Below are positions 42,309 through 53,104 of a DNA stretch of 64,000 nucleotides, piece after piece. The stretch covers positions 419,501 to 483,500 of the forward strand of contig JALIZF010001718.1 in NCBI GenBank assembly GCA_029948255.1. The letters run 5' to 3'. Source of the DNA: Telmatactis stephensoni. Its lineage: Eukaryota; Cnidaria; Anthozoa; Actiniaria; Isophelliidae. Within the stretch, counting starts at the first letter, position 1. Every line of letters begins with the position of its first letter. Made by a program: the position numbers and the translations under genes. The notes under the pieces were generated by a model. It searched no databases, was not told the DNA's origin, and saw only the letters and a program-made list of their open reading frames with translations.

Positions 42309-43760
42309 TCATATCTGCTGTACATTCTTGACATTTCTATTTGGTTGTTTGAGTCCACCAGTAGTGTTGATTATCACCATTCCCAGTTCCTCTAGCGTTT
42401 CTCTACCGAGAAGTGGTGGAGAGTCAATCGTACCTTTAACAATTACGATTGTTGTGCAAAGAGTTCGTGTTTGATTTGAGATGGTTACATCAGCTTCTCC
42501 GATTACCGTAAGGTCTTCTTTTAGAGCTCTTAGCTTGACCTTTGATGATTTAATCTGTACTTCCGGTGCATTTTCCTGTAGTTGATTGAATTGATTTTCG
42601 TCCATAATGTTCGCATCTGATCCAGTGTCAGGTTCCACTTGGGTATTTATGCCGTTGATTTCCACCGTGCATGTCTTTCCATTGCTGTTGTCTGTGCTTG
42701 TATGGTGGCTTTTTAAATGTTCCAGATAGCACTCGTCGTCACTTGTGGAGTTGTCATCGCTGTGGCATTCGGTGCTGCTAGTTGAGCTGTCATCGCCGTT
42801 TAGTGTATGTTCGATGTGTCTAGTACGTCTTTGTGTGGGTTTACTTGTATCACGTCTCATCGGCTTTCGTTGATCGTTGTTGCTGCTGTTGAAGGGCTTG
42901 TCCCTCTGGCGGTTGTCTCGGCGTTGATTACTGTCATGTTGCCTTTGCGATTTTCCGAGGCATACACGAGCGTAGTGGTTGAGTTTACCACAGTTATCGC
43001 ATTTTGCACCCATCGCTGGGCATGTTTCGTTCCTTTGATGTTTCCGGAAACTACCGCATCGCAGACATGATGACCTTTGGCCTCCTTGGTTGGGGTTCTT
43101 TGGTTTTCTCGTTTCCACTTTCTTGATTCTTTCTGAAGTACGCTCGGAATCGAGCTTCTTACTTATTGCCCCTGCTTGTTCTGCCGTCTGTTCGTCGAGT
43201 GCCGTTTCGGTTAAGATTCTTTCCAATGTCCAGTTGTCTCTGATAGCTTTACTTCACATCTTGTCATTGTTCATTGTTTGTATCAAGTGATCTCGGATTG
43301 CATCGTCTTCGTATGTCCCGTAGTCACATTTCTTTGCGATGTCTCTGATTTTCGCATACTAATCGGCTACTCTTTCATTGCTCTGTTGTTTCATTTCGCT
43401 CATCTGAAATCATGCATAGTCTTTATTTTTCTTTGGCATAAAGTGATTGTCTAATTTGCGAATTATAATTGAGTACACGTCGTCACCATCTTGGTTGTTT
43501 GGGTCTGGGAGCGCTTCGTTGATGTCCACAAGATCCTCTCCGCCATAGATCAACAGACCGTCTTTCTTGATGTCTGGATCCGTGATTCCGAAGAAACGGA
43601 ATTGTCGTTCAATGTTTTTTTTGTATCTTTGCCATCCGACTGCTGTGTCGTTAGCGTCTGTTTGCTTGATGAATGGCTTGATGTTTAAGTTTCGATGAAT
43701 CACAACATTGGTGTTTACGCCGCTTGCGCTGGCCGTGCTTGAGGGTTGGGTGTCGGGCAT
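42309..43760 (-). pseudogene. Gypsy gag and protease with in-frame stops
   Basis: Starts MPDTQPSSTASASG right after the primer-binding region; gag core shows GWQRYKKNIERQFRFFG and YSIIIRKLDNHFMPKKN. In-frame stops interrupt at about 43409, 43363 and 43256. It continues LTETALDEQTAEQAG, a zinc knuckle (CDNCGKLNHYARVC), a basic linker, and the aspartic protease (VEPDTGSDANIMDE; LLGRETLEELGM). The last stop precedes RT by about 80 bp. Confidence 0.85.
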
Positions 43761-43779
43761 CCTTCACCGCAATTTGTCG

Positions 43780-43796
43780 TCCGTCCTCGTCGCCAA
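43780..43796 (-). promoter_or_regulatory. Primer-binding site of the Gypsy element
   Basis: Directly after the 5' LTR end, the minus strand reads TTGGCGACGAGGACGGA; a TGG start complementary to a tRNA CCA end is the normal primer-binding position. Confidence 0.65.
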
Positions 43797-43949
43797 TGTA
43801 TTATCGTACCGTGGATATTAATGTAATACCGTAACGCGTTTGGTTCGCTTGTTTATTGCTCCACACTTCGTAGTGACTAAGTGAATACTTAATATGATTA
43901 CATAGTATGACGTAATAATACTGAGTATTGTATTACAATGGTTATGACA
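43797..43949 (-). repeat. 5' LTR of the Gypsy element
   Basis: Starts TGTCATAACC on the minus strand and ends ACGATAATACA. Holds gtttggttcgct where the other LTR has a shorter gttcgct. Confidence 0.92.
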
Positions 43950-44137
43950 TCAGTCAGTAGTTTTCTATACATTCTTTTACAGTTCATTAGTAGTTAGAGT
44001 AAAAACTGGAAAATATGCATGATAAATCAAATTAAAATAAGATAATGAACATTCCTTTACATACATGTATTTATATCGAATTTAAAAAACAATAGAACAC
44101 CAAAAATATGAATTATAAAGAGTTTCACAAGTCATTT

Positions 44138-44230
44138 ACAACATTCGCGTCCGTGTTGTATCGGCCATACAATCACTCGCCTACGGCTCGTGATTGTATA
44201 TGCTGATACAACACGGCCGCTCATGTTGTA
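44138..44230 (-). repeat. LINE 3'-end hairpin (copy 2)
   Basis: tacaacat...ccgtgttgtatc pairs with gatacaacacgg...atgttgta. The inner stem pairs atacaatca with tgattgtat. On the minus strand the tip is GAGCCGTAGGCGAG. The stop codon of the LINE ORF2 lies inside the outer arm, so the hairpin begins right at the end of the coding region, where RT recognition structures of L2/CR1-type LINEs lie. Confidence 0.85.
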
Positions 44231-46491
44231 AACGTCACATAATATACAAAATCACTTTGCTTATATCTAGCCAAAACGGCCTTAAAATTGAAATCTTTAA
44301 AATCATCTTTATTAGATATACGTTCTAGTAAACTCTTAAGGCTTAGATGACCACAATCTTCATTGTCATTGACTAAATTCCACAATACTGCACCTCTATA
44401 TTCCAATGAGTTTTTCATGAATTTTGTATTGAATCTTGGTGTTGTCAAGTTATTACATCCATGCAAGGAGTAACTACATACTCTCTTGTTACATATACTT
44501 TTGAAAGTATTTCTGGAAGATAACCATTATATCCTTTGTACAACAGCTTAACAACTTCTAGCTTGTAATAAAATTCAATAGTAACCCAATGATCATATTC
44601 TATCACAGTACTTGATGGCATATCCTTAGGTAAATTGAAAATAATTCTCGCTGCTCTGCAGTGCAGCCTTTCTATTGAATGTAATATATCAGAATTAGTG
44701 CACGACCCCCATAAAACTAAGCCATATTTTATAGAGGGCAGTATTACTTTGTAATAAAAATCCTTTAGAATATTTCTTGGTAGAAATCTTGAACGTTTTA
44801 GTAAATCGAGTTTATTAGCAAAACTCTTTTTGAGTTCCAATGTATGTTGTACCCATGTAAGTCCGTCGTTGACTGTCATGCCGAGTAATCGTGTAGTTGT
44901 GACCCACTTGAGCACTGAGTAGCCAATACGCGCAGGAGCCAGAGGTCCACATACAGTTCCTTTGGTTAACAGCATAGCTTCGCTTTTACCAGGATGGGGC
45001 GTTAGACGGTTCTTCAGACACCATCTGTAAACCTCGTCCAATGCTTTGTTTAGCTTTGCCACTGCCATGTCCGCAGTCTCTCCGATGCAGTAAATCGTCG
45101 TGTCGTCTGCGTACAACATATAACGAACCTGAAACGATAGAAGATGGTAGATCGTTCGTGAATAACGTAAAAAGGGTCGGGCCCAATACTGAGCCCTGTG
45201 GAATTCCAGTAGGCACTGATGCTAGATCGGAATGCGTCCCGTTCAAGGTTGTGAACTGTTGCCTTTCATTCAAGTAATCTTTCAGCCACACCAACAGCGA
45301 TCCAGTGACACCAAAGTGATGTTTTAACTTTTTTACCAATATTTCATGTGGGACACTGTCAAACACTTTCTTAAAGTCTACAAACGCTGCCGCCACAAAC
45401 TTCACGGAATCCAACTCTTTCCTCCACATTTCTGTTAGATGTATTAGTAGTAGTTCTGTTGAGTAGCCACGTCTGTATGCCCATTGTCTTTCGGAGATTA
45501 AGTTGTTAAGGATAATGTGTTGTACAATGCTACTGTTAATCTCAGATTCCATGATTTTACTGGGAACACTTAGTAGAGAAACTGGTCGGTAGTTTCCACA
45601 GTCTGTTTCATCATCCTTTTTGAAGATAGGTGTGATCCTCGCTGTTTTCCACGTAGGATACACAATTCCACGTTCGATGCTAAATTCATATAAATTTACT
45701 AGAGATGGCACAATAGTATTTCCCGCAATCTTTAAAAGTTTCGGTGCAATGTTATCTGGGCCAGAAGACTTTTTAACTTTCAGCTGGTTCACTTTTTCTA
45801 TCACAGAGTTATGAACTATTTTGACTTCAGCCAGTTGTGGTGGTTGCCATTATTGTATATGAGGGCCAAAGTCATCGTCGACTGAATTTGGAAGAGTGTT
45901 GATTAAATTGCTTCCTATTGTTGTGAAGAACGTATTCATTCTGCAAGCTTTTTCTTTTTCATCAAATATTAAGGAGTCATTGTCTCTTTTTAAAGGTCCA
46001 ATATTCTTAGATTAGGGTTTGAAATAGTGAGATCTGTTCGAATGGAATATTTTAAGCCACCCCTGATATAGAAACCAACACCCCCTGCATTAGAGAGGCT
46101 TGGTTCATGTATCAATTCATAGCCCATTATGTTGACATTTGCGAAACTATCCTTATTTTTCTTAAACTACGTTTCTGAAAGGAAAGGAGAATGGATAATT
46201 AAGTTCATTCAGAAACTGATTCTAATTATCATAATTTGCTGTTAAGCTTCTAATATTGCAATGTAAAGCAGCAAAGGCTTTATGATCCATTGAACATTCT
46301 TTCACGTCCTTGCTATTGTTAAAGTCATTAATAGAATAGTAGTTAAAGGTACTCTCAAAAGGTATATGCAAATCTGCATCTAAATCAGTTAGATGAGGAA
46401 TGTTTGAGATTGGTGAGCTTATACTAAGAGATGGTAGTTTTTTTAGCTCAGCAATTCTATTTACAATACTAACATCATAGTCTGTAGTCAT
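44221..46491 (-). pseudogene. CR1-like LINE ORF2 (endonuclease fragment + reverse transcriptase)
   Basis: Begins at 46491 with MTTDYDVSIVNRIAEL and the start of the endonuclease (FAALHCNIRSLTANYDN). A deletion removes most of it, leaving HEPSLSNAGGVGFYI at ~46080. The RT runs from ~46000: KEKACRMNTFFTTIG, KVKKSSGPDNIAPKLLK, FDSVPHEIL, GIPQGSVLGPTLFTLF, a frame change at about 45115, then the catalytic MLYADDTTIY and the thumb (KWVTTTRLLGMTVND, SIKYGLVLWGSC, ERLHCRAARIIF). A frame change at 44460 gives the usual end (NSLEYRGAVLWN). One in-frame stop lies near 45846. It would copy its RNA by target-primed reverse transcription if intact. Minus strand, 3' end at the hairpin. Confidence 0.88.
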
Positions 46492-46510
46492 ACAACAAAG
46501 AGTACCTTGA

Positions 46511-47080
46511 TCACGTCATACTGGCTTGCAATTTCTTGAGATCATCTTTGCTGTTGATTGGGATGGCTTTAGAGTCACTATCTTTCCTGAGAAAAGTTTT
46601 CCCATTAGAAGTCCAAATAAAGGAAAACTTGTGCTCTTTCTTGAATTTGAGACTTTCGTTGAATAATTTTTGGTTTTGATCTGTCAGGCATTCATTGATA
46701 TAGATTCTGGTGTCAGCTTCAAAATCTGCAAGCGTCAGGTCACGGACTGTGAACTCTTTAAGGTTCTTTCTAGCTCGATAGTATTTTTCTTTCATGTCGC
46801 GTCTGACAAACTTTACGATCACTACTGGTGTTGATCTTTTGCCTTTGTAGTTTTTCGTAGAAGGCATGTGGTGGCTAATCGAAATATCTTCATCGCTAAT
46901 GTAGACGTTCATCAGAGCCCCAACTTGCTTTTCGTTTGTGTCCTCATTCTTAGCAAATGGCATACCTTGGATCTCCAGGCAATCTCGTCTAGTATATTGC
47001 CTAACATTATGGAGGCCCGTTCTGGTCAAAATTGTACCCAGATTTTTACAATGTATTTCTTTATTTTTATATGTAAACAT
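46511..47080 (-). pseudogene. LINE ORF1 (RRM-like RNA-binding protein), N-truncated
   Basis: 189 aa: RRDCLEIQGMPFAKNE, VGALMNVYISDEDISISHHM, PVVIVKFVRRDMKEKYYRAR then SLKFKKEHKFSFIWT and NGKTFLRKD. This is the RNA-binding core of invertebrate LINE ORF1 proteins (L1-like RRM/CTD). The usual coiled-coil N-terminus is missing. ORF2 of the same element starts 20 bp downstream. The frame is open. Confidence 0.8.
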
Positions 47081-47175
47081 TTATTTTTAGTATATGGTCA
47101 AATTAATTTTCAAACCCTACTTAAATTGTAAATAAACTCTTTAAATTGTTAAGAAAGAGACGAAGACCTCTTTCA

Positions 47176-47690
47176 TTAGATCAATGTTCCTAGACATCTT
47201 CCACCACAAAACAACACAAAACAATCAATATGGCCGACCATTCGGTACCAGTCCCTCGCAATATCAGGTTCACAATGCATTATGGAGCCAAAAAAATAAT
47301 TCACTACGGCCCCAAAAAGCTTCACGCTTTTTAAAGCTTCACGCTTTACACGCTTTTTGCGTAATGGCATATGTTTCTGCAATACATCATTCAAAAGGCT
47401 TTCATAGGTGAACAAAACATCATCAATATCATCAAATACAAATCCCACATCCCATGGGGCTGAATGGAAGTTGTTCAATAACTCATTTATATTCAGATTC
47501 TTTGTTTCTCTGGATTTTATTGTAAGATGATTTGATTCTTGATTTTGATTCTTGATCTGGGAATATTTTCGCCGTATAAAAATGAGTAGATGGTAAAGGT
47601 AAAAGCACTATATTTAACGTCGGTAGTTCCTTCAGCTGAACACTGGTCTCCCAGGAAGCCGACGGTGCGCTCTTTACCCCCCCTCTTTCC
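47176..47690 (-). pseudogene. LINE ORF2 linker of the upstream element
   Basis: Minus strand: ELLNNFHSAPWDVGFVFDDI, VLFTYESLLNDVLQKHMPLR and KKRVKREAL, the segment between endonuclease and RT in CR1-type ORF2. It continues the endonuclease at 47845-48732 on the far side of the SINE. After about 47330 the sequence changes to the 5' flank of the next LINE (ORF1 at 47080), so that element was inserted here. Confidence 0.65.
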
Positions 47691-47699
47691 ATCAGTGCT

Positions 47700-47832
47700 C
47701 CGTTTTAAGGGTATTTAAAGCTAATTAAAGCTACACAGAATGGAAAGAAATCGAAAAAAGGATGTGAGATCTGGGGATCGAACTTAGGGACCTCTCGCAC
47801 CGAAGGCCGCGGACTAACCAACTGTGCCATCC
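47700..47832 (-). mobile_element. tRNA-derived SINE
   Basis: On the minus strand GGATGGCACAGTTGGTTAGT is an A box and GTTCGATCCCC a B box, spaced as in a tRNA (head 47832-47761), followed by ctttttcgatttctttcc and a short body. It interrupts the LINE ORF2 after SDIGIA, where the endonuclease frame should continue. Confidence 0.75.
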
Positions 47833-47844
47833 TTGCTATTCCAA

Positions 47845-48732
47845 TGTCTGAAACCTTTACATGAGTGATGAATTCAGAGTTTGTAGTATAAACATGATCA
47901 AGACAAGTAGCACTTTCTGGTCTTGTAACTTTATCAATAAGTTGAGTGAAATTCATGCTCTTCAGGGACTTTGAGAGAGTGTGTTTCTTATAACTGGGCT
48001 TGAGAAAGTCAATATTAAAGTCTCCCAGAATATGTGTTTCCTCATTCATAGGATAAGCTGTCTCAATATTTGCCTCGATACGATGCTCAGACTCAATATT
48101 CGACGAAGGGGGACGATACACAGCCCCAATTAAAATATCGTGATTTGAATTGTAAGGGTTTACTTTCATCCAAAAGGTTTCGACTTCATTTTCATTGAGT
48201 TCAGTTGCTTTGCTTACCTTTAGTCTGTTATTAAAATAACATAATATTCCACCACCTTTAGTTTTGCCAGGTCTATCTTTGTGAAGTAACTCATATCCTT
48301 GCACTGCATAGACTGAGTCAGGTACACGAGGCTTTAAGAAGGTTTCAATCAGGAAGAAGATGTCGACTTGCTGAGAAGTCAGAAGTGACTTAATCTGTTG
48401 AAATTTGTTGAAACTGCGTCCGTCAGTCGGTTTATATTCCATGCACCAATTCTTAAACCTTTAGTAGGTAAACCAACCTCAAATAAACCATGACGACTGC
48501 TCATTTTATCTGACTTTGGCCCTGGGTTTCGTTCCACGTCGCCTGAAAGTAGTACCATCCTCGGGGTCATATTGGGATTAAACTTTGATATACCATTAGG
48601 CATATAGCACATGGCCGCAGCATGGAATTTATGTAAGTACAGTCGAGACAGATAATTTGTACCTTTCAGTTCCAAATTGTAATGGGTAAAAAGGACTAAG
48701 AGAAGGCAGCACAGAATCTTCGTGGCTGCCAT
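47845..48732 (-). pseudogene. LINE ORF2 N-terminus: hydrophobic leader, 2A-like motif, AP endonuclease
   Basis: Starts MAATKILCCLLLVLFTHY, a signal-peptide-like segment, then a short spacer and LLSGDVERNPGP, the D-V/I-E-x-N-P-G-P 2A motif (residues 61-72). The endonuclease follows: RIGAWNINRLTD, a one-base frame change near 48420, then SFNKFQQIKSLL, IFFLIETFL, GGGILCYFNN, IGAVYRPPSS, HILGDFNIDFL and TCLDHVYTT with the catalytic N, E, Y, D-x-N and D blocks. The frame is broken by the SINE at 47832. 2A motifs at this position are known in sea urchin and other LINEs; here the leader makes it a dual-targeting candidate. Confidence 0.85.
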
Positions 48733-48789
48733 CTTCTTAGCACCCGTGACGTGAACATCTGGTTCCTAGTACCTTTCCTTTCTGCATTG

Positions 48790-49385
48790 AATGATTCATA
48801 TCTGCCAAATGAATTGGAGCATGGATAGTATCCATGATGGGAGTAATTATCGATTTTTGGTGCGTGCTCTTCCCAAAAAGCATTATTATGAAATTCGAGT
48901 CATTTGCAACACGCTGTGCTACACGCTGTTTCTTGATAAAGCCGCGATGACCAGAAGCCCAAACATTTTTTTGAAATTATCAAAATTACGATTGAGTTTT
49001 TTGATAAACATACAACTGAATGAGGTCATTAAGAGACATTACATATATTGCACAAAAAAATCCGTGAGCTAGCGGGTCAGACTTCAGTGCATGGTCAATG
49101 TCTACTTGGATGCCCATTGTCAGGTGTATCACCAGAGTATGCTGGAGGTAGAACGTAGTGATGTTTGGGGCATTAGTTAGAACAGTGTTTTATAGTTTAA
49201 TCCGCATACTTTTGAAAATACAGAACTAAGCTAAGATTGATAATTTGGGTCGCCAACAGTACACCTATTTATGGTATTTAGTCTTTATCCGATAAAAAAT
49301 GATATTCTTATTATGAAAGGAAATCAGCATGTCTTTCTGTGACTTTGTTTTAAACATTGTAGATTTTGTTAGTTAGAAGGGAAAG
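48790..49385. other. Non-coding region
   Basis: No supportable gene; the 93-aa plus ORF at 48791-49072 shows no known motif. Confidence 0.5.
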
Positions 49386-51245
49386 GGCTGTCGGTAAAAT
49401 GCGGCTGCGGACTGTTTGTGGACTCCTGTTTTTAGCATTGAATATCATTATTTTGTCAATCGTCAATCAATGTCTATAGGTTGATAAGTTAATAAGTTAA
49501 GGCAAAATTGTTAACTATAAAGTTCACTGTTCGTCGAGTCAAGAGTCGTCAGTTAGAAATTTTATAACTAAACAAGACGTCCAATGGAGCGCCAACTTGG
49601 GTACTGTTGCAGCCTGGACGCCTCGATAGAGCAACGAGCAAAGCGAAATATAGAGAAGAGAAAGAGTGGATCAACACCCAAAATGTCTCAGTCTCAGGAT
49701 AGCTATGTGATCTCCTTTTAAGGTAGCATGTGGGACTGAAGGCAGTATAGTTTCGTTGTAGGTCTGACCTTACACTGTTCACACGTTTGTAATTTCTGTT
49801 GAAGGTCACGCAAACATTTGTTACATCTTTTACATGTATTCCTAGACTCAGAAAATGCCAGAATAGTGTTACTTTCCTCCCTTAAAACCTATAAACGTGA
49901 AAGGGGTCACAAACCTATCAATGTGAAAGGGGTCACAAGGAGTTATATTGGACATGCTGTTCAGAGATATGTACTTTTCCCTGTTCTCCGCTCGAAATGT
50001 ACGAATTCTGATGTTTGGAAAACAAAAACAAACAAAAAACAGCCATCGTTTTGTAACTGAGTAACGTCAAAATACTTTCACGCAAAGTGTAAGTAAAACT
50101 CTGTAACTCTGAAATGTTTTGAGTCAAAAAAGTTTTTGCTGCAAAGATATAGTTAAGACTTTAACTTCAGATGATGTCCTCCGATTTGGGGTAGGTAGTG
50201 TCTGAATGGGGGATCGCCATAGCAGTTAAAACACAAACTTTTCCGTTGTTTATCAGTTATCAGTTAGCTCAAAGTATGAGATAATGATTAAATTTATGTA
50301 TTAAAATCATACCTTTCTCAGTTAACATTTACAGTGCGTTCACATTGGGACTTCTAAGCCGCTTTGCTCATAAAAGTACTTTGCTAAGTGGCTTTTCCAG
50401 TGTGAACGCTTTTTGGACATTTTCTCTAAGCCGCTTTTCAATGACCAGTTTGTGGGAAAATAGGCCGGAAATGTGATAAAACTCAATCCACTGAAAACTA
50501 GGTTTGAAACCGGTCGTGGTTGCTAATGGTGTTATTCTTGACGGTTTTTCTTTGCATATGTCAATCAATCGATGACCTTAGGTCAAAATTTACTTGTTGG
50601 ATTTCATTTCACTTCTACCATCGCAGATTTACTCTGGTGATACCGTCACAGTTACCTTGAACGACAGTAGTCGACAACTATGAATAATAGAGTCTAAAAT
50701 GGAAGTTCAAAATTAACTTAAGAGCTGTTTGACCAGATTTTTTTGTGTGTTGATGACAGACAGCAAACAGTGAAACTGGCCGGCCACTAGCTTTTGAAAG
50801 TTCGTAGTCTGAACGCAAATTTTTGTTAAGCGGCTTTTTACTGGAAATCGATGACAGACAGCAAGTGATAAATAAACACAAAAACCGGCCTAAGTCGATC
50901 GAAAAAGGTCTAATGTGAACAGGCCGTTAGTGCAATTTTCTTAAATCTTCCATCACCGGCAAGTGTCAACCTGTGGTGTCACGCAACGAGTTAGCCTCGT
51001 ACTCTTAAGGGCAAACATGTTGTAGTGGTGTCTCAAGAGTGATTTGAATACCTTGGCCGGCTAAAACGCAGCAAATTTGCATAGCAAAAGTTTTTCATTT
51101 AAATAACACGTGATAACCATTTTAGATATTTCTTTTGTTGACGATGATTGACAATATTTACAAAATAATGATATTCAGTGCTAAAAATAGGAGTCAGCAA
51201 ACAGTCCGCAGCCCACAGTCCGCAGCCCGCATTTTACCGACAGCC
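49386..51245. mobile_element. 1.86-kb TIR element, non-autonomous, near 10-bp target duplication
   Basis: The left end GGCTGTCGGTAAAATGCGG... and the complement of the right end share about 90 bp, including gactcctRtttttagca and gaatatcattattttgt; the right end has a duplicated ctgcggactgt word. Flanks gaagggaaag (left) and gaaagggaaag (right) are a near-match duplication as in Mutator-like elements. Inside, another pair of diverged ends (gttcacatt at about 50338; aatgtgaac at about 50911) suggests a nested element. No transposase ORF. Confidence 0.75.
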
Positions 51246-51650
51246 GAAAGGGAAAGACTTATCTACAGCTTAAAACAACTCATCACAGCGAAGTGTTAAC
51301 TGGATTACGAGTCTTCTATAAATGGATTAAAAATCTGACATTCCGATACTAATGAGCTTAAGTCCAGCATCTAGTTGGAGTGAATAAATTTTCACCTGGG
51401 TGGATGTCACACTCTTTTGTTTTGCACAAAAGACTTTTGAAACGAACAAAAGAGTGTGACGTCTATCCAAGCTTCAGTTTTTGAAGTGTTCCATGGAACT
51501 CCAACCTTCAAAATTGTGTAAAAAATTCAGAATTCATTCAAATTGCGAATTTTTTTTCGTGCAAGTCCTTAGAAATGCTCGAACTTTTCGTCAATAAGGG
51601 AAATAGCAGGTGTTTAGGGGCACTTTAATGTAGCTTAAATAATAATGAAA

Positions 51651-51955
<305 letters not shown>

Positions 51956-52094
51956 TAATAATAATAATATGTTTTTAATCCTCTTTGTTCAGAGCTAAAT
52001 GGGTAGACAAATGTTTGGTTACCCATCATTTTGGCCTTCAAGAAGCTTTTCACTTTCAGATAATAATCATAATCATAATAATAATAATAATACG

Positions 52095-52318
52095 GAATTT
52101 CTATGAATAGACAACCTGAGTGGAGATTTAATTCACACTGCAGGTGTAAAATACCACCTAACCTCAACCCCAAGACCTGGAGTTAGAGACTAAGCACTCT
52201 CTGCAGAATGAGGGTGGTACCAATGACTGCAGATGTCTGCATTCCACCCAGCACGTCTGGAATACCAAGATCTTTCAGGTACCCCTCAAGATTGCTTGAA
52301 ACAATCCCTAAAGAGCCA
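52095..52318 (-). pseudogene. R4/Dong-like LINE 3' end, copy 1
   Basis: Minus strand: LGIVSSNLEGYLKDLGIPDV, then MQTSAVIGTTLIL and QRVLSL before a stop, then a 3' UTR ending in (ATT)n at about 52080-52094. It is the same terminus as copy 2 and is bounded by ATT repeats on both sides. Only the last ~45 codons remain. Confidence 0.7.
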
Positions 52319-52399
52319 ACAGTAATAATAATAATGATGATGATGATAACGAAATTTTATATATAGGCAACCCGTTTGGAACTGATATTCACACTACAG

Positions 52400-53030
52400 G
52401 TGTAAGATACTGCTTCGACCTCGACCCCAAGACCTGGGGCTTAGAAACTAAGCACACTCTGCAGAATGAGGGTGGTCCCTATGACCGCAGACGTCTGCAT
52501 GCCACCCAGCATGTCTGGAATACCGAGATCTTTCACGTATCCCTCAAGATTGCTTGACACGACCCCTAGACAACCAACAACCAATGGAACCACCTTTGTT
52601 GAAACCCGGTGCAGCTTTCGTATCTCCTTTGCAAGAGGAGAATATTTGGCAATTTTCTCCTCTTCCTTCACCACCACATTGCGATCCCAAGGCACCGAGA
52701 AATCAACAAAGGTCCACTTTCAAGCCGCCCGATTCAACACAGTAACATCTGGACCATTATGCTCCATCTTCTGTGTTGTCTCGACGCTCCTGTCCCACCA
52801 AATCTCTACTTCTCCATCATCCGAAATCCTGACCTCATCTGGAACCTCCTTATATCCACCATCAGCACACTTCACCCCATATTTTCGACACAACTCCCAA
52901 TACACCCTCAACCCCATCCAATCATGTCTCTTCTTATATTGCTTCTGGGCCAAAACACTACAACCACTTGCCAAATGGCCAACAGACTCCACCTCCTTCC
53001 GACAAACCCTACACTTTGGATCCACAATAA
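52400..53030 (-). pseudogene. LINE C-terminal region with restriction-like endonuclease (R4/Dong-like), copy 2
   Basis: The minus strand encodes KCRVCRKEVESVGHLASGC (C-x2-C-x-H-x-C zinc knuckle), YKKRHDWMGLRVYWELC, EIWWDRSV, then after one in-frame TGA (at about 52722) KWTFVDFSVPWDRNVVVKEE and KYSPLAKEIRKLH, VVPLVVGCLGVV, ending VLSF. The H-C zinc finger followed by (P)D...VDF...K...EIxK matches LINEs with a restriction-like endonuclease (R2/R4/NeSL group) rather than an AP endonuclease. The 5' part, including RT, is missing and replaced by (AAT)n, and the 3' UTR also ends in ATT repeats. Family placement by motif. Confidence 0.72.
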
Positions 53031-53104
53031 CAATAATAATAATAATAATAATGATGATTATGATAGTCATTGACAAAAACGAAGACCTGTCAAATTATTG
53101 ATTT

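Larger units (their letters stand above)
40217..43949 (-). mobile_element. Ty3/Gypsy LTR retrotransposon with short LTRs, internally deleted
   Basis: Minus-strand element bounded by LTRs of 151 and 153 bp and the 5-bp duplication tcagt (40212-40216 and 43950-43954, plus strand). A polypurine tract (ctgaaaggggaggaa) precedes the 3' LTR. Gag, zinc knuckle, protease, RT and integrase are readable, but RNase H and the integrase zinc domain are deleted and gag holds three stops. The LTRs differ by a small indel near the middle, a base change and an A-run difference, so it is older than the BEL element. Confidence 0.92.

Noticed and set aside
44986..45277. Plus-strand ORF in the LINE RT region
   Set aside because: Antisense of the RT; no independent signal.
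50331..50930. Separate nested TIR element with gttcacatt ends
   Set aside because: The match is short (about 12 bp) and no target duplication was found; mentioned only inside the larger element.
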